64,000 nucleotides of DNA from contig NZ_CP045798.1 of NCBI RefSeq assembly GCF_000746025.2, positions 1,288,501 through 1,352,500 on the forward strand, in the 5' to 3' direction. Under the pieces are notes generated by a model. It did no database searches, was not told the origin of the DNA, and saw only the letters and a program-made list of their open reading frames with translations. The translations under genes were made by a program, and so were the position numbers. This document shows, piece by piece, positions 8,159 through 16,217 of the stretch; the first letter of the stretch is position 1, and every line of letters begins with the position of its first letter. This DNA is from Thermanaerosceptrum fracticalcis (GTDB lineage Bacteria; Bacillota; Peptococcia; DRI-13).

Positions 8159-8863
8159 CTACAAGCCGAGATAAGCTTTTTCAACTTCAGGATTCTGCAG
8201 CAGTTCTCTTCCACTACCTGATAATACTATTTTACCTAACTCAATCACATAGGCGTGATGGGCATGGTTTAAAGCCATGGTGGCATTCTGCTCCACCAGC
8301 AGGATGGTCTTCCCCATTTCCTTAATCTGATGGATAACTTTAAAAACTTCCTGGACAATAATAGGTGCTAACCCCATAGAAGGTTCATCCATTAACATCA
8401 GTTCCGGATTCGCCATTAAGGACCTGCCTACAGCAAGCATTTGCTGTTCTCCTCCGGACATGGTACCGGCCAACTGTTTATACCTGGTCTTGAGAACCGG
8501 AAAAAGTTCCAGCACCCATTCCAAATCACGTCTAACTCCCTCTTTATCCTTCCTGGTATAAGCCCCCATCTCCAAATTTTCGGCTACCGTCATTTGCGGG
8601 AAAACGTGCCTTCCTTCAGGAATCAGTGAAATCCCCATTCTCACAATTTGGCTGGGTTTCAGTGTGGTGATATCCTGGCCTTTCCACAGAATCCTGCCTT
8701 CTTGAGGTTTAATTACTCCAGCTATGCAATTTAAGGTTGTAGTCTTACCTGCACCGTTGGCGCCAATTAAGGTGGTTATCTTACCTTCCTCTGCCGTAAA
8801 AGAAACTCCGTGAAGAACCTCCGTATGACCATAGCTTGCTTTAATCCCTTCAACTACCAGCAT
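8159..8863 (-). CDS. livF: Branched-chain amino-acid-type ABC transporter ATPase LivF
   Basis: ABC ATPase of LivF type, 234 residues from the chosen ATG at 8863 (MLVVEGIKASYGHTEVLHGV). It contains Walker A GANGAGKTT, signature TMSGGEQQMLAVGRSL, Walker B LMLMDEPSMGLAP and a switch histidine region. It overlaps the 3' end of livG by 14 nt. It pairs with LivG to power import through LivHM at the cytoplasmic face. Substrate identity is set by the binding protein and is uncertain here because of the linked creatininase. Confidence 0.93.
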   Translation of the reverse strand: MLVVEGIKASYGHTEVLHGVSFTAEEGKITTLIGANGAGKTTTLNCIAGVIKPQEGRILWKGQDITTLKPSQIVRMGISLIPEGRHVFPQMTVAENLEMGAYTRKDKEGVRRDLEWVLELFPVLKTRYKQLAGTMSGGEQQMLAVGRSLMANPELMLMDEPSMGLAPIIVQEVFKVIHQIKEMGKTILLVEQNATMALNHAHHAYVIELGKIVLSGSGRELLQNPEVEKAYLGL

Positions 8864-9641
8864 GGACGAGATCACCCTTTCCCAGATAAGCACTTATGAC
8901 ATCGGGATGCTTGCGAATATGTTCAGGTCTTCCTTCCGCTATTTTCTTGCCGTGATCCAGTACGGAAATGGTTTCACAGATGTTCATAACCAATTTCATA
9001 TCATGTTCAATCAGTACGATAGTATACCCTTTTTCCTGCAGCAGTGAAACCAAGCGCAGCAGATTGGCTTTCTCCGTGGGATTCATACCGGCAGCAGGCT
9101 CGTCCAGGAGAATTAACTTAGGCTTAGCGGCCAGGGCTCTGGCAAACTCCACCAGGCGCTGCTGGCCGTAGGAGAGATTTTTCACCTGTTCATCAGCCTT
9201 TGTCTCCAGGCCCACAAAACGTAAGGCGTCCATAGCTTCCTGGAGGGCTACCTCTTCCCAGTAGCGCGATTTTTTCCCGTTAATCATGATGGAAAAGATG
9301 GGCGTAGGAGTATGAACGTGCTGCCCGATCAGTACATTTTCAATTACGGACATCTCTTTGAACAACCGGATATTCTGGAAGGTCCGGGCCACACCCCGGG
9401 GTACAAGCTGGTAGGGTTTAAGGGAATCTATTCTCCTTCCTTCCAGGTAAAGCCCCCCCTGGTCCGGTTGAATGAGTCCCGTGATAACATTAAAAAGAGT
9501 TGTCTTACCAGCCCCGTTGGGCCCGATAATGCCATGGACCGTTTGAGGTTTGACCCCAATGGTTATATCATCCAGGGCCTGCAGACCGCCAAATCTTTTA
9601 CTGACACCCCTTACTTCGAGGATATTGGTAACTTCCGTCAT
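8850..9641 (-). CDS. livG: Branched-chain amino-acid-type ABC transporter ATPase LivG
   Basis: ABC ATPase with the longer LivG form (about 263 residues). Walker A is GPNGAGKTT, the signature LSYGQQRLVEFARAL and Walker B LILLDEPAAGMNP. The ATG at 9641 (MTEVTNILEV) has GGAG eight bases upstream and is preferred to the GTG at 9650. It is followed by the overlapping livF and preceded by livM with an 11-20 bp gap, all in one transcription unit. Confidence 0.93.
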   Translation of the reverse strand: MTEVTNILEVRGVSKRFGGLQALDDITIGVKPQTVHGIIGPNGAGKTTLFNVITGLIQPDQGGLYLEGRRIDSLKPYQLVPRGVARTFQNIRLFKEMSVIENVLIGQHVHTPTPIFSIMINGKKSRYWEEVALQEAMDALRFVGLETKADEQVKNLSYGQQRLVEFARALAAKPKLILLDEPAAGMNPTEKANLLRLVSLLQEKGYTIVLIEHDMKLVMNICETISVLDHGKKIAEGRPEHIRKHPDVISAYLGKGDLVHAGS

Positions 9642-9661
9642 TCTTATCACTCCATTGTCAT

Positions 9662-10645
9662 TTAGCTGGAATAATCCTTTTTCCCTGCCAGGAACTGCCG
9701 GCTAAACCAATTTTGGCCCTGTTCAACCAGTCCGTACAGTCCTTTGGGCATGTAGATAACTGTAAAGATCAGAATACCGCCGTAGATGACCAGACGCAGG
9801 GCCTGAAAAACACGTAAGGCCTCGGAAAGAAAAGTCAGGACAAAGGCCCCGATGACAGCCCCTACAATAGAACGGTTACCACCTATGACAGACATAGATA
9901 AAAAGGCCACCGATTCATCAAAGGTAAAATTGTCAGGACTGGCCACCCCGGCAAAAGAACCAAAAAGGGCCCCTGCCACTCCCGCATACACAGCGCTAAT
10001 GACAAAAGCAGAAATCTTATAGAGGTTAACTGGTACACCCATGGCTTCCGCGGCCAATTCATCTTCCCTGATAGCCGTAAAAGTCCTGCCGATTTTTGAT
10101 TTAGCTAAACGCTGGGCTACATAGGTCCCCAGGAGCAGGACTATAAAGATAAGGTAAAAGAAGTCCTTTTCTGAGGAAATCCGCATACCCATAAATTCCG
10201 GCAAAGGTATCCCTGTGAGACCTGCGGCACCCTTGGTAACCGGTGTCCAGTTCAGGAGCACCAGCCTGACGATCTCTCCAAAACCCACCGTAGCCAGGAC
10301 CAGATAAGGCCCGGAAAGCTTCATGGCAGGAATTCCGATAATCAGACCGCAGATAGCGGCAGCCACTACAGCCACCAGCAAAGCCGCCCAAAAGGGGAAT
10401 TTCAGGTTCATCATCAAAAGAGAAGAAACATAAGTACCAACGGCAAAATACCCGGCCTGTCCCATGGATACCTGTCCGGTATAGCCCGAGAGCAGGTTGA
10501 GGCCGATGGTAATGAGGGTGTAAATACCGCCCAGGTTAATGATGTGCAGATAATATATATTAGAAACTACCTGTGGTACCAGGAACAAGAGCAGTAATAA
10601 AACTCCCAGGATTCCATAAGTTCTCCATTTCGTTATACCTTTCAT
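9662..10645 (-). CDS. livM: Branched-chain amino-acid-type ABC transporter permease LivM
   Basis: This 327-residue, strongly hydrophobic protein has roughly eight to ten membrane segments. It carries the LivM-type Gly-rich block (NLLSGYTGQVSMGQAGYFAV) and, in the cytoplasmic loop, the ATPase-contact segment FTAIREDELAAEAMGV. It forms the membrane channel with LivH. It lies 21 bp after livH. Confidence 0.92.
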   Translation of the reverse strand: MKGITKWRTYGILGVLLLLLFLVPQVVSNIYYLHIINLGGIYTLITIGLNLLSGYTGQVSMGQAGYFAVGTYVSSLLMMNLKFPFWAALLVAVVAAAICGLIIGIPAMKLSGPYLVLATVGFGEIVRLVLLNWTPVTKGAAGLTGIPLPEFMGMRISSEKDFFYLIFIVLLLGTYVAQRLAKSKIGRTFTAIREDELAAEAMGVPVNLYKISAFVISAVYAGVAGALFGSFAGVASPDNFTFDESVAFLSMSVIGGNRSIVGAVIGAFVLTFLSEALRVFQALRLVIYGGILIFTVIYMPKGLYGLVEQGQNWFSRQFLAGKKDYSS

Positions 10646-10666
10646 AAAAACAGCACCACCAGACCT

Positions 10667-11536
10667 TTAAACTTTTTGCCGGGTTTTACGTAAAAACAGA
10701 CCCGATGGTTTTAACCACAGAACAAGAATCAGTAAAGCAAAAGTTATGGCATCACGGTAACCGGAGCTGATTTTTCCTCCCGCTATGGCCTCCACAATTC
10801 CCAAAAAGAATCCCCCTGCAATGGCACCGGGTATATAGCCCAGTCCTCCGATGACCGCGGCTACAAAACCCTTTAAGCCGATGCCCGCACCCATGTTAAA
10901 GGTAACAAAGAAGATAGGTGCTACCAGGATGCCGGCAGCAGCCCCTAAGACAGCACTGGCGGCAAAGGCTACACCGTCGGAGCGCTGGGTATCAATACCC
11001 ATAAGAATGGCTCCGTAGCGGTCCTGAGCTACGGCTCTAAGGGCCTTCCCTTCTTTGGTCTTCTTCAGGAAATACTGGAGCACCAGCATCAGACCAATAC
11101 CCACTGTTACGATCAAGATGTCCTGAGGAGTAATACTTAACGCACCCAGGGTAATAGGTTTGGCACTCACAGGGGAGGAAAAAATCTGGGCATCCGGTCC
11201 CCAAATGACAAGAGCTATATTTCTCGTAATAATAGCTACCCCCAGGGTAGCGATCACCACGTTAATAGGGGGTGCTTTTCTTTCTCTCAAAGGACGCAGG
11301 ATAAAATACTGGACCAGGACCCCTACGCAGGCCACAAAAGCCATAGAAATAAACAGGGCCGGGGTAAAACCAAGGTTTAAAAGCTGAAACAGAGTGAAAC
11401 CCAAATAGGCCCCCAGCATCACCATATCGCCCTGGGACCAGTTCAGTACCCCTGAGGCAGCATAGATTAAACTATAGCTCAAAGCCACAAGGGCATAAAT
11501 TGCTCCGATAGGCAAACCATTTAAAAAGTATTGCAA
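10667..11536 (-). CDS. livH: Branched-chain amino-acid-type ABC transporter permease LivH
   Basis: This 289-residue membrane protein starts MQYFLNGLPIGAIYALVALS, the hallmark LivH N-terminus, and has the conserved loop GKALRAVAQDRYGAILMGID that docks the ATPases. About eight membrane segments are visible. It is separated from livK by an 86-bp gap containing a hairpin, which may lower expression of the membrane and ATPase genes relative to the binding protein. Confidence 0.92.
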   Translation of the reverse strand: MQYFLNGLPIGAIYALVALSYSLIYAASGVLNWSQGDMVMLGAYLGFTLFQLLNLGFTPALFISMAFVACVGVLVQYFILRPLRERKAPPINVVIATLGVAIITRNIALVIWGPDAQIFSSPVSAKPITLGALSITPQDILIVTVGIGLMLVLQYFLKKTKEGKALRAVAQDRYGAILMGIDTQRSDGVAFAASAVLGAAAGILVAPIFFVTFNMGAGIGLKGFVAAVIGGLGYIPGAIAGGFFLGIVEAIAGGKISSGYRDAITFALLILVLWLKPSGLFLRKTRQKV

Positions 11537-11576
11537 GATCCCACTTCCCTTTAACTGAAATGTTTAATAAAAGAAG

Positions 11577-11609
11577 GCCGGTTCCTTTCAGATCCGGAAA
11601 GAAACCGGC
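11577..11609 (-). terminator. Attenuator-like hairpin between livK and livH
   Basis: A 13-bp stem with one mismatch (GCCGGTTCCTTTC at 11577-11589 with the arm at 11597-11609) is followed on the minus strand by CTTCTTTT. It lies inside the operon, consistent with partial termination that would give more binding protein than permease. Confidence 0.7.
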
Positions 11610-11622
11610 GGCTTTCCTCTGT

Positions 11623-12786
11623 TTATTCATTCGTCATAACAGCTTTAACCAGCTCGAATTTATCACCCTTAATGGTGGTGATTAAAAGGCGCTTACCGAT
11701 GTCATCACCTTTATCATTAAACTTTGGCTCACCTGTGACGAGTTTTAATCCGGCTGTTTTAGCAATAGCATCTCTTAAAGCATCAGGTTTGTTACTATTG
11801 GCCCTTTTTACAGCGTCCGCAATAATGTACACAGTATCGTAAGCCTGGGCAGCATGAGGAATGGGATTCTCATTGTATTTGCTCTTGTACTTTTGCACGA
11901 ACTCCTTAACCTTTTCGTCATTGGAATCAGGCAGGAAGGTCTGGGTTAAAATCAGTCCCTGCACAGCATCGCCACCCAGTTCAATGAGTTTTAAGGCAGC
12001 CATACCGGATGCTCCGAAGAGCTGAGCTTTGACGTCTAACTGCTGGGCTTGTTTGGCGATGAGAGCGGCTTCCGTATAAAGTCCCCACATGAAGATGCCT
12101 TGGGCGCCCTTTTCTTTAATGGTCAAAAGTTGCGGTTTAAAGTCCTTATCGCCGTTGTTATAGGTAGGAGTGGCCACCAGTTCCACACCGTATTTTTGCG
12201 CAGCAGCGGCCAGGAGTTTGGCCCCACTCTGACCATAGTCGTCAGCTGCTGTGAAGGTAGCCATTTTTTTGATTCCCAGGACTTCTTTAGCGTATTTGAC
12301 CAGGGCATTAGCCTGGAACTCGTCGTTTACAGCGGTACGGAAGATCCACTTGTTATTTTGCTCGGTTATTGATGCACCCGTTGACCCTGCAGTAATTTGG
12401 GGAATACCAGCCCGGGAAGTGACAACCATATCAGCAAGAGTAGCGGAACTGTGAATAGCCCCGATAATCACATTAGCCTGGGACTGTTGGAGCAACTTGT
12501 TGGTGGCACTGGCTGACTTGGTGGGGTTTCCCTCGTCATCTTCAAAGAAAACCTCCAGTTTCCATTCGCCGGCACCCTTGTTGGCATTAATCTCATCTAC
12601 TGCCATCTGTATAGCCTTACGCTGTCCCTGTCCCAACTGGGCACCGCCACCGGATTCAGGGCCTACTACACCGATTTTCAAAACTTTTTGAACTGATTTC
12701 TGACCACAGCCTACGGTCCCCAGCATACTGCCCAGTAAGAGGGCCAGCATTAAGATCACAGCGATTTTCTTATGATAGCGAAACAT
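11623..12786 (-). CDS. livK: ABC transporter substrate-binding lipoprotein, Liv type
   Basis: A 387-residue periplasmic-binding-protein fold (peripla_BP_6 type) with a lipoprotein signal: MFRYHKK, a hydrophobic stretch, and lipobox GTVGC. The ATG at 12786 follows GGGAGGAG. Mature sequence begins KIGVVGPESGGGAQLGQGQRK-like and contains the typical AIHSSATLADM hinge region. It captures the substrate outside the membrane for LivHMGF. Family members bind branched-chain amino acids, amides or urea; the upstream creatininase gene makes an amide or cyclic-amide substrate plausible (inference). Confidence 0.92.
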   Translation of the reverse strand: MFRYHKKIAVILMLALLLGSMLGTVGCGQKSVQKVLKIGVVGPESGGGAQLGQGQRKAIQMAVDEINANKGAGEWKLEVFFEDDEGNPTKSASATNKLLQQSQANVIIGAIHSSATLADMVVTSRAGIPQITAGSTGASITEQNNKWIFRTAVNDEFQANALVKYAKEVLGIKKMATFTAADDYGQSGAKLLAAAAQKYGVELVATPTYNNGDKDFKPQLLTIKEKGAQGIFMWGLYTEAALIAKQAQQLDVKAQLFGASGMAALKLIELGGDAVQGLILTQTFLPDSNDEKVKEFVQKYKSKYNENPIPHAAQAYDTVYIIADAVKRANSNKPDALRDAIAKTAGLKLVTGEPKFNDKGDDIGKRLLITTIKGDKFELVKAVMTNE

Positions 12787-12866
12787 CAGTAACTCCTCCC
12801 TTTTCCTACTCTCAATTTTTATCACTACTGGAACGAGACAAGACTTATGTTCTAACAGAGCACCTC

Positions 12867-13640
12867 CTAAATTTTTAATCTTTCAATCACCTTAACCAGG
12901 TTGTCCACAACATGGTCGTGGTAGATTTGGCCTTTTTCTTTGGAACTTTTACTGGGTATACCGGTAGTACCCCCTGCTGCATCCACAGATTTATGCATGT
13001 CCTTTATGGTACTGGGGACATAACACAAAGTATCACCAGGATAAGCAGGGTCAACGGAATACAATTCATGCTTCTGCACCGGGTTATCCTGGGCTTTTTC
13101 CAGGTGAACCAGATGGGGGTGTTTATATAACATGTGGGAAGTTTCTATTTCTTCTGAATGTCCTACCGGACCGTAACCCAATTGAGGTACAATCTCTTTG
13201 GACATATAAGCGGGATCAAAGAGAACTACTTTAACACCTAATACCCGTTGGGCACGTTCCGCCGAGATTTGCATCCAGGGAATATTCACTATTCTATGCC
13301 CGTTAATCACCACGAACTTCTGGAACCCGTGTTTAGATAAGGATTCAATAACATCATATAAAACTTCAATCAAGACCTCAGGTCTTAATGTAATAGTGCC
13401 AGGCAAAACCATATGATGGGGGCTCCAGCCAAACCAGAGGGGTGGTGCAACCGGAATACCTGTTTTTTTAGCAGCATCTTCTGCGAGCATCATGGCCACC
13501 ATGGTATCCGTCCCCAGAGGAAGGTGGCTACCGTGCTGTTCAGTGCTGCCCACAGGAATGACAATCACCCCGCCGGACTTTTCTTTTAGTACTTCAACTT
13601 CATCCCAACTATTCTCCTGTAACCAGACGTTCACTTCCAT
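12867..13640 (-). CDS. Creatininase family protein (metal-dependent amidohydrolase)
   Basis: A 257-residue protein from the ATG at 13640 (GGAGAGGAG upstream). The creatininase-family metal motif is clear: GSTEQHGSHLPLGTDT supplies Glu, His and Asp ligands, and SEEIETSHM supplies a further Glu. The usual NGHGGN box reads NGHRIVN, an unusual departure near the active site. The family includes creatinine hydrolase, the riboflavin-pathway FAPy deformylase and MftE peptidases, so the substrate is not fixed. It is the first gene of the operon with the Liv importer (80 bp before livK), suggesting it processes the imported compound. Confidence 0.85.
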   Translation of the reverse strand: MEVNVWLQENSWDEVEVLKEKSGGVIVIPVGSTEQHGSHLPLGTDTMVAMMLAEDAAKKTGIPVAPPLWFGWSPHHMVLPGTITLRPEVLIEVLYDVIESLSKHGFQKFVVINGHRIVNIPWMQISAERAQRVLGVKVVLFDPAYMSKEIVPQLGYGPVGHSEEIETSHMLYKHPHLVHLEKAQDNPVQKHELYSVDPAYPGDTLCYVPSTIKDMHKSVDAAGGTTGIPSKSSKEKGQIYHDHVVDNLVKVIERLKI

Positions 13641-13682
13641 TTCTCCTCTCCCACAATGACTAAATAAAATGTAGTCAGTCAA

Positions 13683-14072
13683 TAGCGTATTGTCTAAATA
13701 TTATATTGTTATTATTTTACTACCTCCATCTATTGGTAGCAAGCATTTGTTTATATGACATATACATTAAATACAACATACCGAATCTTTTGTATTTTTG
13801 TACTATAACAGCTCAGATATGGGAATAGTAATCCCAACGGGGGGGGGGTTTTAATAAGGAGAGCTTTGCTCCCCTGTTGTCTCATATCTCACTTGCAGTT
13901 GTTCTATCTTATCTGATTCGTAAATATAAGTCCTGTAGATTGCTGGTATATAAAATAACTATGTAAAATTTGTAAATTTACTACAAACCCTCAGTCTGGT
14001 AGTAAGGTTGTCCTGAGACACATAATGTTATAAACTTGATACTGGGAGGAAATAGCAAAATTAGTTAAAGAG
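13683..14072. other. Divergent intergenic region with a G10 tract
   Basis: This 390-bp AT-rich spacer lies between the minus-strand creatininase operon and the plus-strand nitroreductase and must hold both promoters. I could not fix a convincing -35/-10 pair. A run of ten G (13839-13848) interrupts the AT-rich context. A GGGAAT/AATCCC-like dyad sits near 13819-13834. No credible small ORF was seen. Confidence 0.6.
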
Positions 14073-14081
14073 GTGAAGATT

Positions 14082-14663
14082 ATGAGCAATATCAAAGATG
14101 TAATGAGAGAACGCAGGAGTATCAGGAATTATAAAAAGGATGAAAAAATCTCCCAGGAAACTTTGAATGAAATCTTAGATTTGGCTACTACGGCGCCTTC
14201 TGGCTGGAATCTTCAACATTGGAAGTTTATTGTCATTCAGGAGCAGGAAAGGAAGCAACGCCTCCTCCCGATTGCGTACAATCAACAACATGTAGCAGAC
14301 TGTTCCGCTCTTGTAATTGTGCTAGGCGACACTGAAGCCTACAAAAATGCAGAAGAACTTTACAGCGATGCTAATTTAGTTAAACAGATTCAAGGGGGTT
14401 ACATAAACAATGAAGATTCCCGGAAAAAGGGAGCCCTTCTTAATCCTGCTCTTGCTGCCATGCAGTTAATGCTTGCCGCTAAAGCCAATGGTATTGATTC
14501 CTGCCCCATGACAGCCTTCGACCAGGAATCGCTTCGGAAGGAACTACGAATTCCTGAACAATATATTCCAGTAATGATGATCACCCTCGGTTATGCTGCA
14601 GAGCAAACAGCTCCGACCGGTCGTTTCCCATTAGATAGAGTAGTAATTCAGGAAAGTTTTTAG
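14082..14663 (+). CDS. Nitroreductase family protein
   Basis: A 193-residue FMN-dependent nitroreductase-fold protein. The N-terminus has the FMN-binding RRSIRNYKKDEKIS motif; TAPSGWNLQHWKFIVI is the second flavin contact; the C-terminal region has ITLGYAAEQ. I chose the ATG at 14082 (MSNIKDVMRER) with AAAGAGGTG upstream. The family reduces nitro groups, quinones or enones with NAD(P)H; the substrate is unknown. It is a single-gene unit with its own terminator, and the only plus-strand gene in this part of the window. Confidence 0.9.
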   Translation: MSNIKDVMRERRSIRNYKKDEKISQETLNEILDLATTAPSGWNLQHWKFIVIQEQERKQRLLPIAYNQQHVADCSALVIVLGDTEAYKNAEELYSDANLVKQIQGGYINNEDSRKKGALLNPALAAMQLMLAAKANGIDSCPMTAFDQESLRKELRIPEQYIPVMMITLGYAAEQTAPTGRFPLDRVVIQESF

Positions 14664-14672
14664 AGGAATTAC

Positions 14673-14720
14673 AAAGACCCCGTCAAACCTAACTAGCCTG
14701 GTTTGACGGGGTCTTTCTTT
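14673..14720 (+). terminator. Terminator of the nitroreductase gene
   Basis: A perfect 17-bp stem joins AAAGACCCCGTCAAACC (14673-14689) and GGTTTGACGGGGTCTTT (14700-14716), followed by CTTT. The IS3 copy begins six bases further on. Confidence 0.92.
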
Positions 14721-14922
14721 GATGGAGTGATTTAACTAAACTGGACACGCAGAACGGCGCTTTTCTCCTCTTTTCTTAGAAATACTCATTATTTCATAAA
14801 AAGGGGATTCTTTGTATTTTCACTTTTGCTTTGCCAGGGTAATAAGCATAATATTCTGAATATAACCTGGGTCATACCCATATATTACCATTCATAGGGC
14901 CGACAGGAGCCTATCCAAGCCT

Positions 14923-15762
14923 TTAATAGTTTTTCTTTGTGTAAGCTAGGCTTGCCAGAGATTTTCTGTAATGCCTTTCAAACTCTACAGGAGACATATA
15001 TCCCAAGGCACTGTGCAGTTGTTTTGCATTGTAGAATGTCTCGATATAGTCTATGATCATTAGCTTAGCCTCATCCCGTGTTCGGAAACGACGGCCATGG
15101 ATAAGTTCTTTTTTTAGTGTGGCGAAGAAGGACTCCATACAAGCGTTGTCATAACAATCACCTTTGGCGCTCATGCTTTGCCGTATGCCATTGGAAACAA
15201 GCTTATCCTGATAGGCATAGGCTGCATATTGGGATCCCCTGTCGGAGTGAAAGATAAGTCCTTTGTTAGGTTTTTCCTTAATAATCGCCTGTTCAATAGC
15301 ATCAATGGTTAGCTGTTTTGTCATACGACTGTCCAGGGTCCAGCCGATAACCTTTTTGTGAAAGAGGTCTTCTACGGCTGCTAAATATAGCCAGCCTTCG
15401 TCTGTCGGAATATATGTAATATCGCCGACCCATTTCTGGTTAGGCCTCTCAGCTTTAAAGTCTTTCTCTAAAAGGTTAGGGGCTACGGGGTAGCCATGGT
15501 TTGAGTTGGTAGTAGCCTTGTATTTTCTTTTCAGGCGGCTGATTAACCCGTTTTCTTTTATCAGCCGTGCTATACGCCGGTTACTACATTTTATCCCTTT
15601 TCTTTTAAGCACTTTCTTTATTCTTCGATGACCATAGGTCTGTCTGGATTCTTCGAATATCTGTTTAATGATTTCTGTCAGTTCTTGGTCTTCCTGTCTC
15701 CGCATGGTTATAGGTCGGCTGAGCCAGTCATAGTAAGCGCTCCTGTGCATTTTCCTCCTCAA
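14923..15762 (-). CDS. IS3-family transposase OrfB (DDE integrase), copy 2
   Basis: A 279-residue integrase-core protein with DDE residues in VGDITYIPT, FHSDRGSQY and ACMESFFATLKKE. The reading frame overlaps orfA by 35 nt. It can start at an ATG (15750, GAGGAGGAAA upstream) or be joined to OrfA by -1 frameshifting around GAGGAGGAAAATGC, the usual IS3 arrangement. It is nearly identical to copy 1 twelve kilobases away in the same orientation. Confidence 0.93.
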   Translation of the reverse strand: MRRKMHRSAYYDWLSRPITMRRQEDQELTEIIKQIFEESRQTYGHRRIKKVLKRKGIKCSNRRIARLIKENGLISRLKRKYKATTNSNHGYPVAPNLLEKDFKAERPNQKWVGDITYIPTDEGWLYLAAVEDLFHKKVIGWTLDSRMTKQLTIDAIEQAIIKEKPNKGLIFHSDRGSQYAAYAYQDKLVSNGIRQSMSAKGDCYDNACMESFFATLKKELIHGRRFRTRDEAKLMIIDYIETFYNAKQLHSALGYMSPVEFERHYRKSLASLAYTKKNY

Positions 15763-15994
15763 GATCCTTGATCTTTCTTTCTAAAGCCTTTCGTTCAGCA
15801 TCATCACTCTTGAGATTTCCTTTGCCGGGAAAGGCCTGGTCGCCGTGAGCGTTGCATTGTTGTACCCAACGCCGGATTGTTGTAGCACTGACGCCAATAT
15901 CTTCTGCTACTTTAACAGGTTTCTTACCAAGGTCTGTAATAAGCTTAACGATTTCTTTTTTGTAATCAGCGCTAAATTTGTTTTTTTCAGTCAT
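15728..15994 (-). CDS. IS3-family transposase OrfA (helix-turn-helix)
   Basis: An 88-residue protein starting MTEKNKFSADYKKEIVKL. Its helix-turn-helix VAEDIGVSATTIRRWVQQ recognises the terminal repeats, and a Leu/Glu-rich C-terminus (ERKIKDLEEENAQ) forms the leucine-zipper-like region. The C-terminal end overlaps orfB. Present only in this copy. Confidence 0.92.
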   Translation of the reverse strand: MTEKNKFSADYKKEIVKLITDLGKKPVKVAEDIGVSATTIRRWVQQCNAHGDQAFPGKGNLKSDDAERKALERKIKDLEEENAQERLL

Positions 15995-16068
15995 TTGCTT
16001 AACACGCCCTTTCTTTAGGTTCTATTATAACAACCTTTCTGCGTGTCCAGCAAACCGAGTACAGTCCA

Positions 16069-16193
16069 CCTCAGGTGCAGATGCACTGGCCATTGACGTT
16101 TATACCACCGTCAGAAGCGTGGGTTACCCTATCCAAGTTCTCAAAGATTATCATGAAACAATGAATAGATATGCTTTTCTCATGGTTGAGTAA
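16069..16193 (+). pseudogene. DUF2284 metal-binding protein, C-terminal remnant
   Basis: Directly after the IS3 right end an open frame of about 40 codons reads SGADALAIDVYTTVRSVGYP and then IQVL, ending RYAFLMVE and a stop at 16193. From memory this resembles the C-terminal end of DUF2284 proteins, predicted Cys-rich metal-binding proteins. The first roughly 130-150 codons are gone, so the insertion or an associated deletion destroyed the gene. It converges on the SWIM gene with 24 bp between stops. Confidence 0.6.
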
Positions 16194-16217
16194 CTGGGTT
16201 TTATCTTGCCCGCTAAT

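Larger units (their letters stand above)
14723..16068 (-). mobile_element. IS3-family element, copy 2 (complete)
   Basis: This 1346-bp element has imperfect terminal inverted repeats. The left end starts TGGAGTGATTTAACTAAACT, and the right end reads inward TGGACTGTACTCGGTTTGCT. Both then continue with a shared GGACACGCAGAA. It encodes orfA and orfB. I see no target duplication: TTGA lies on the left and CCTC on the right. This suggests a rearrangement after insertion. It truncates a DUF2284 gene on its right side. Confidence 0.9.

Noticed and set aside
2452-16068. Composite transposon formed by the two IS3 copies
   Set aside because: The left copy has lost its outer orfA side and one end, and no target duplication is visible, so mobility as one unit is not supported.
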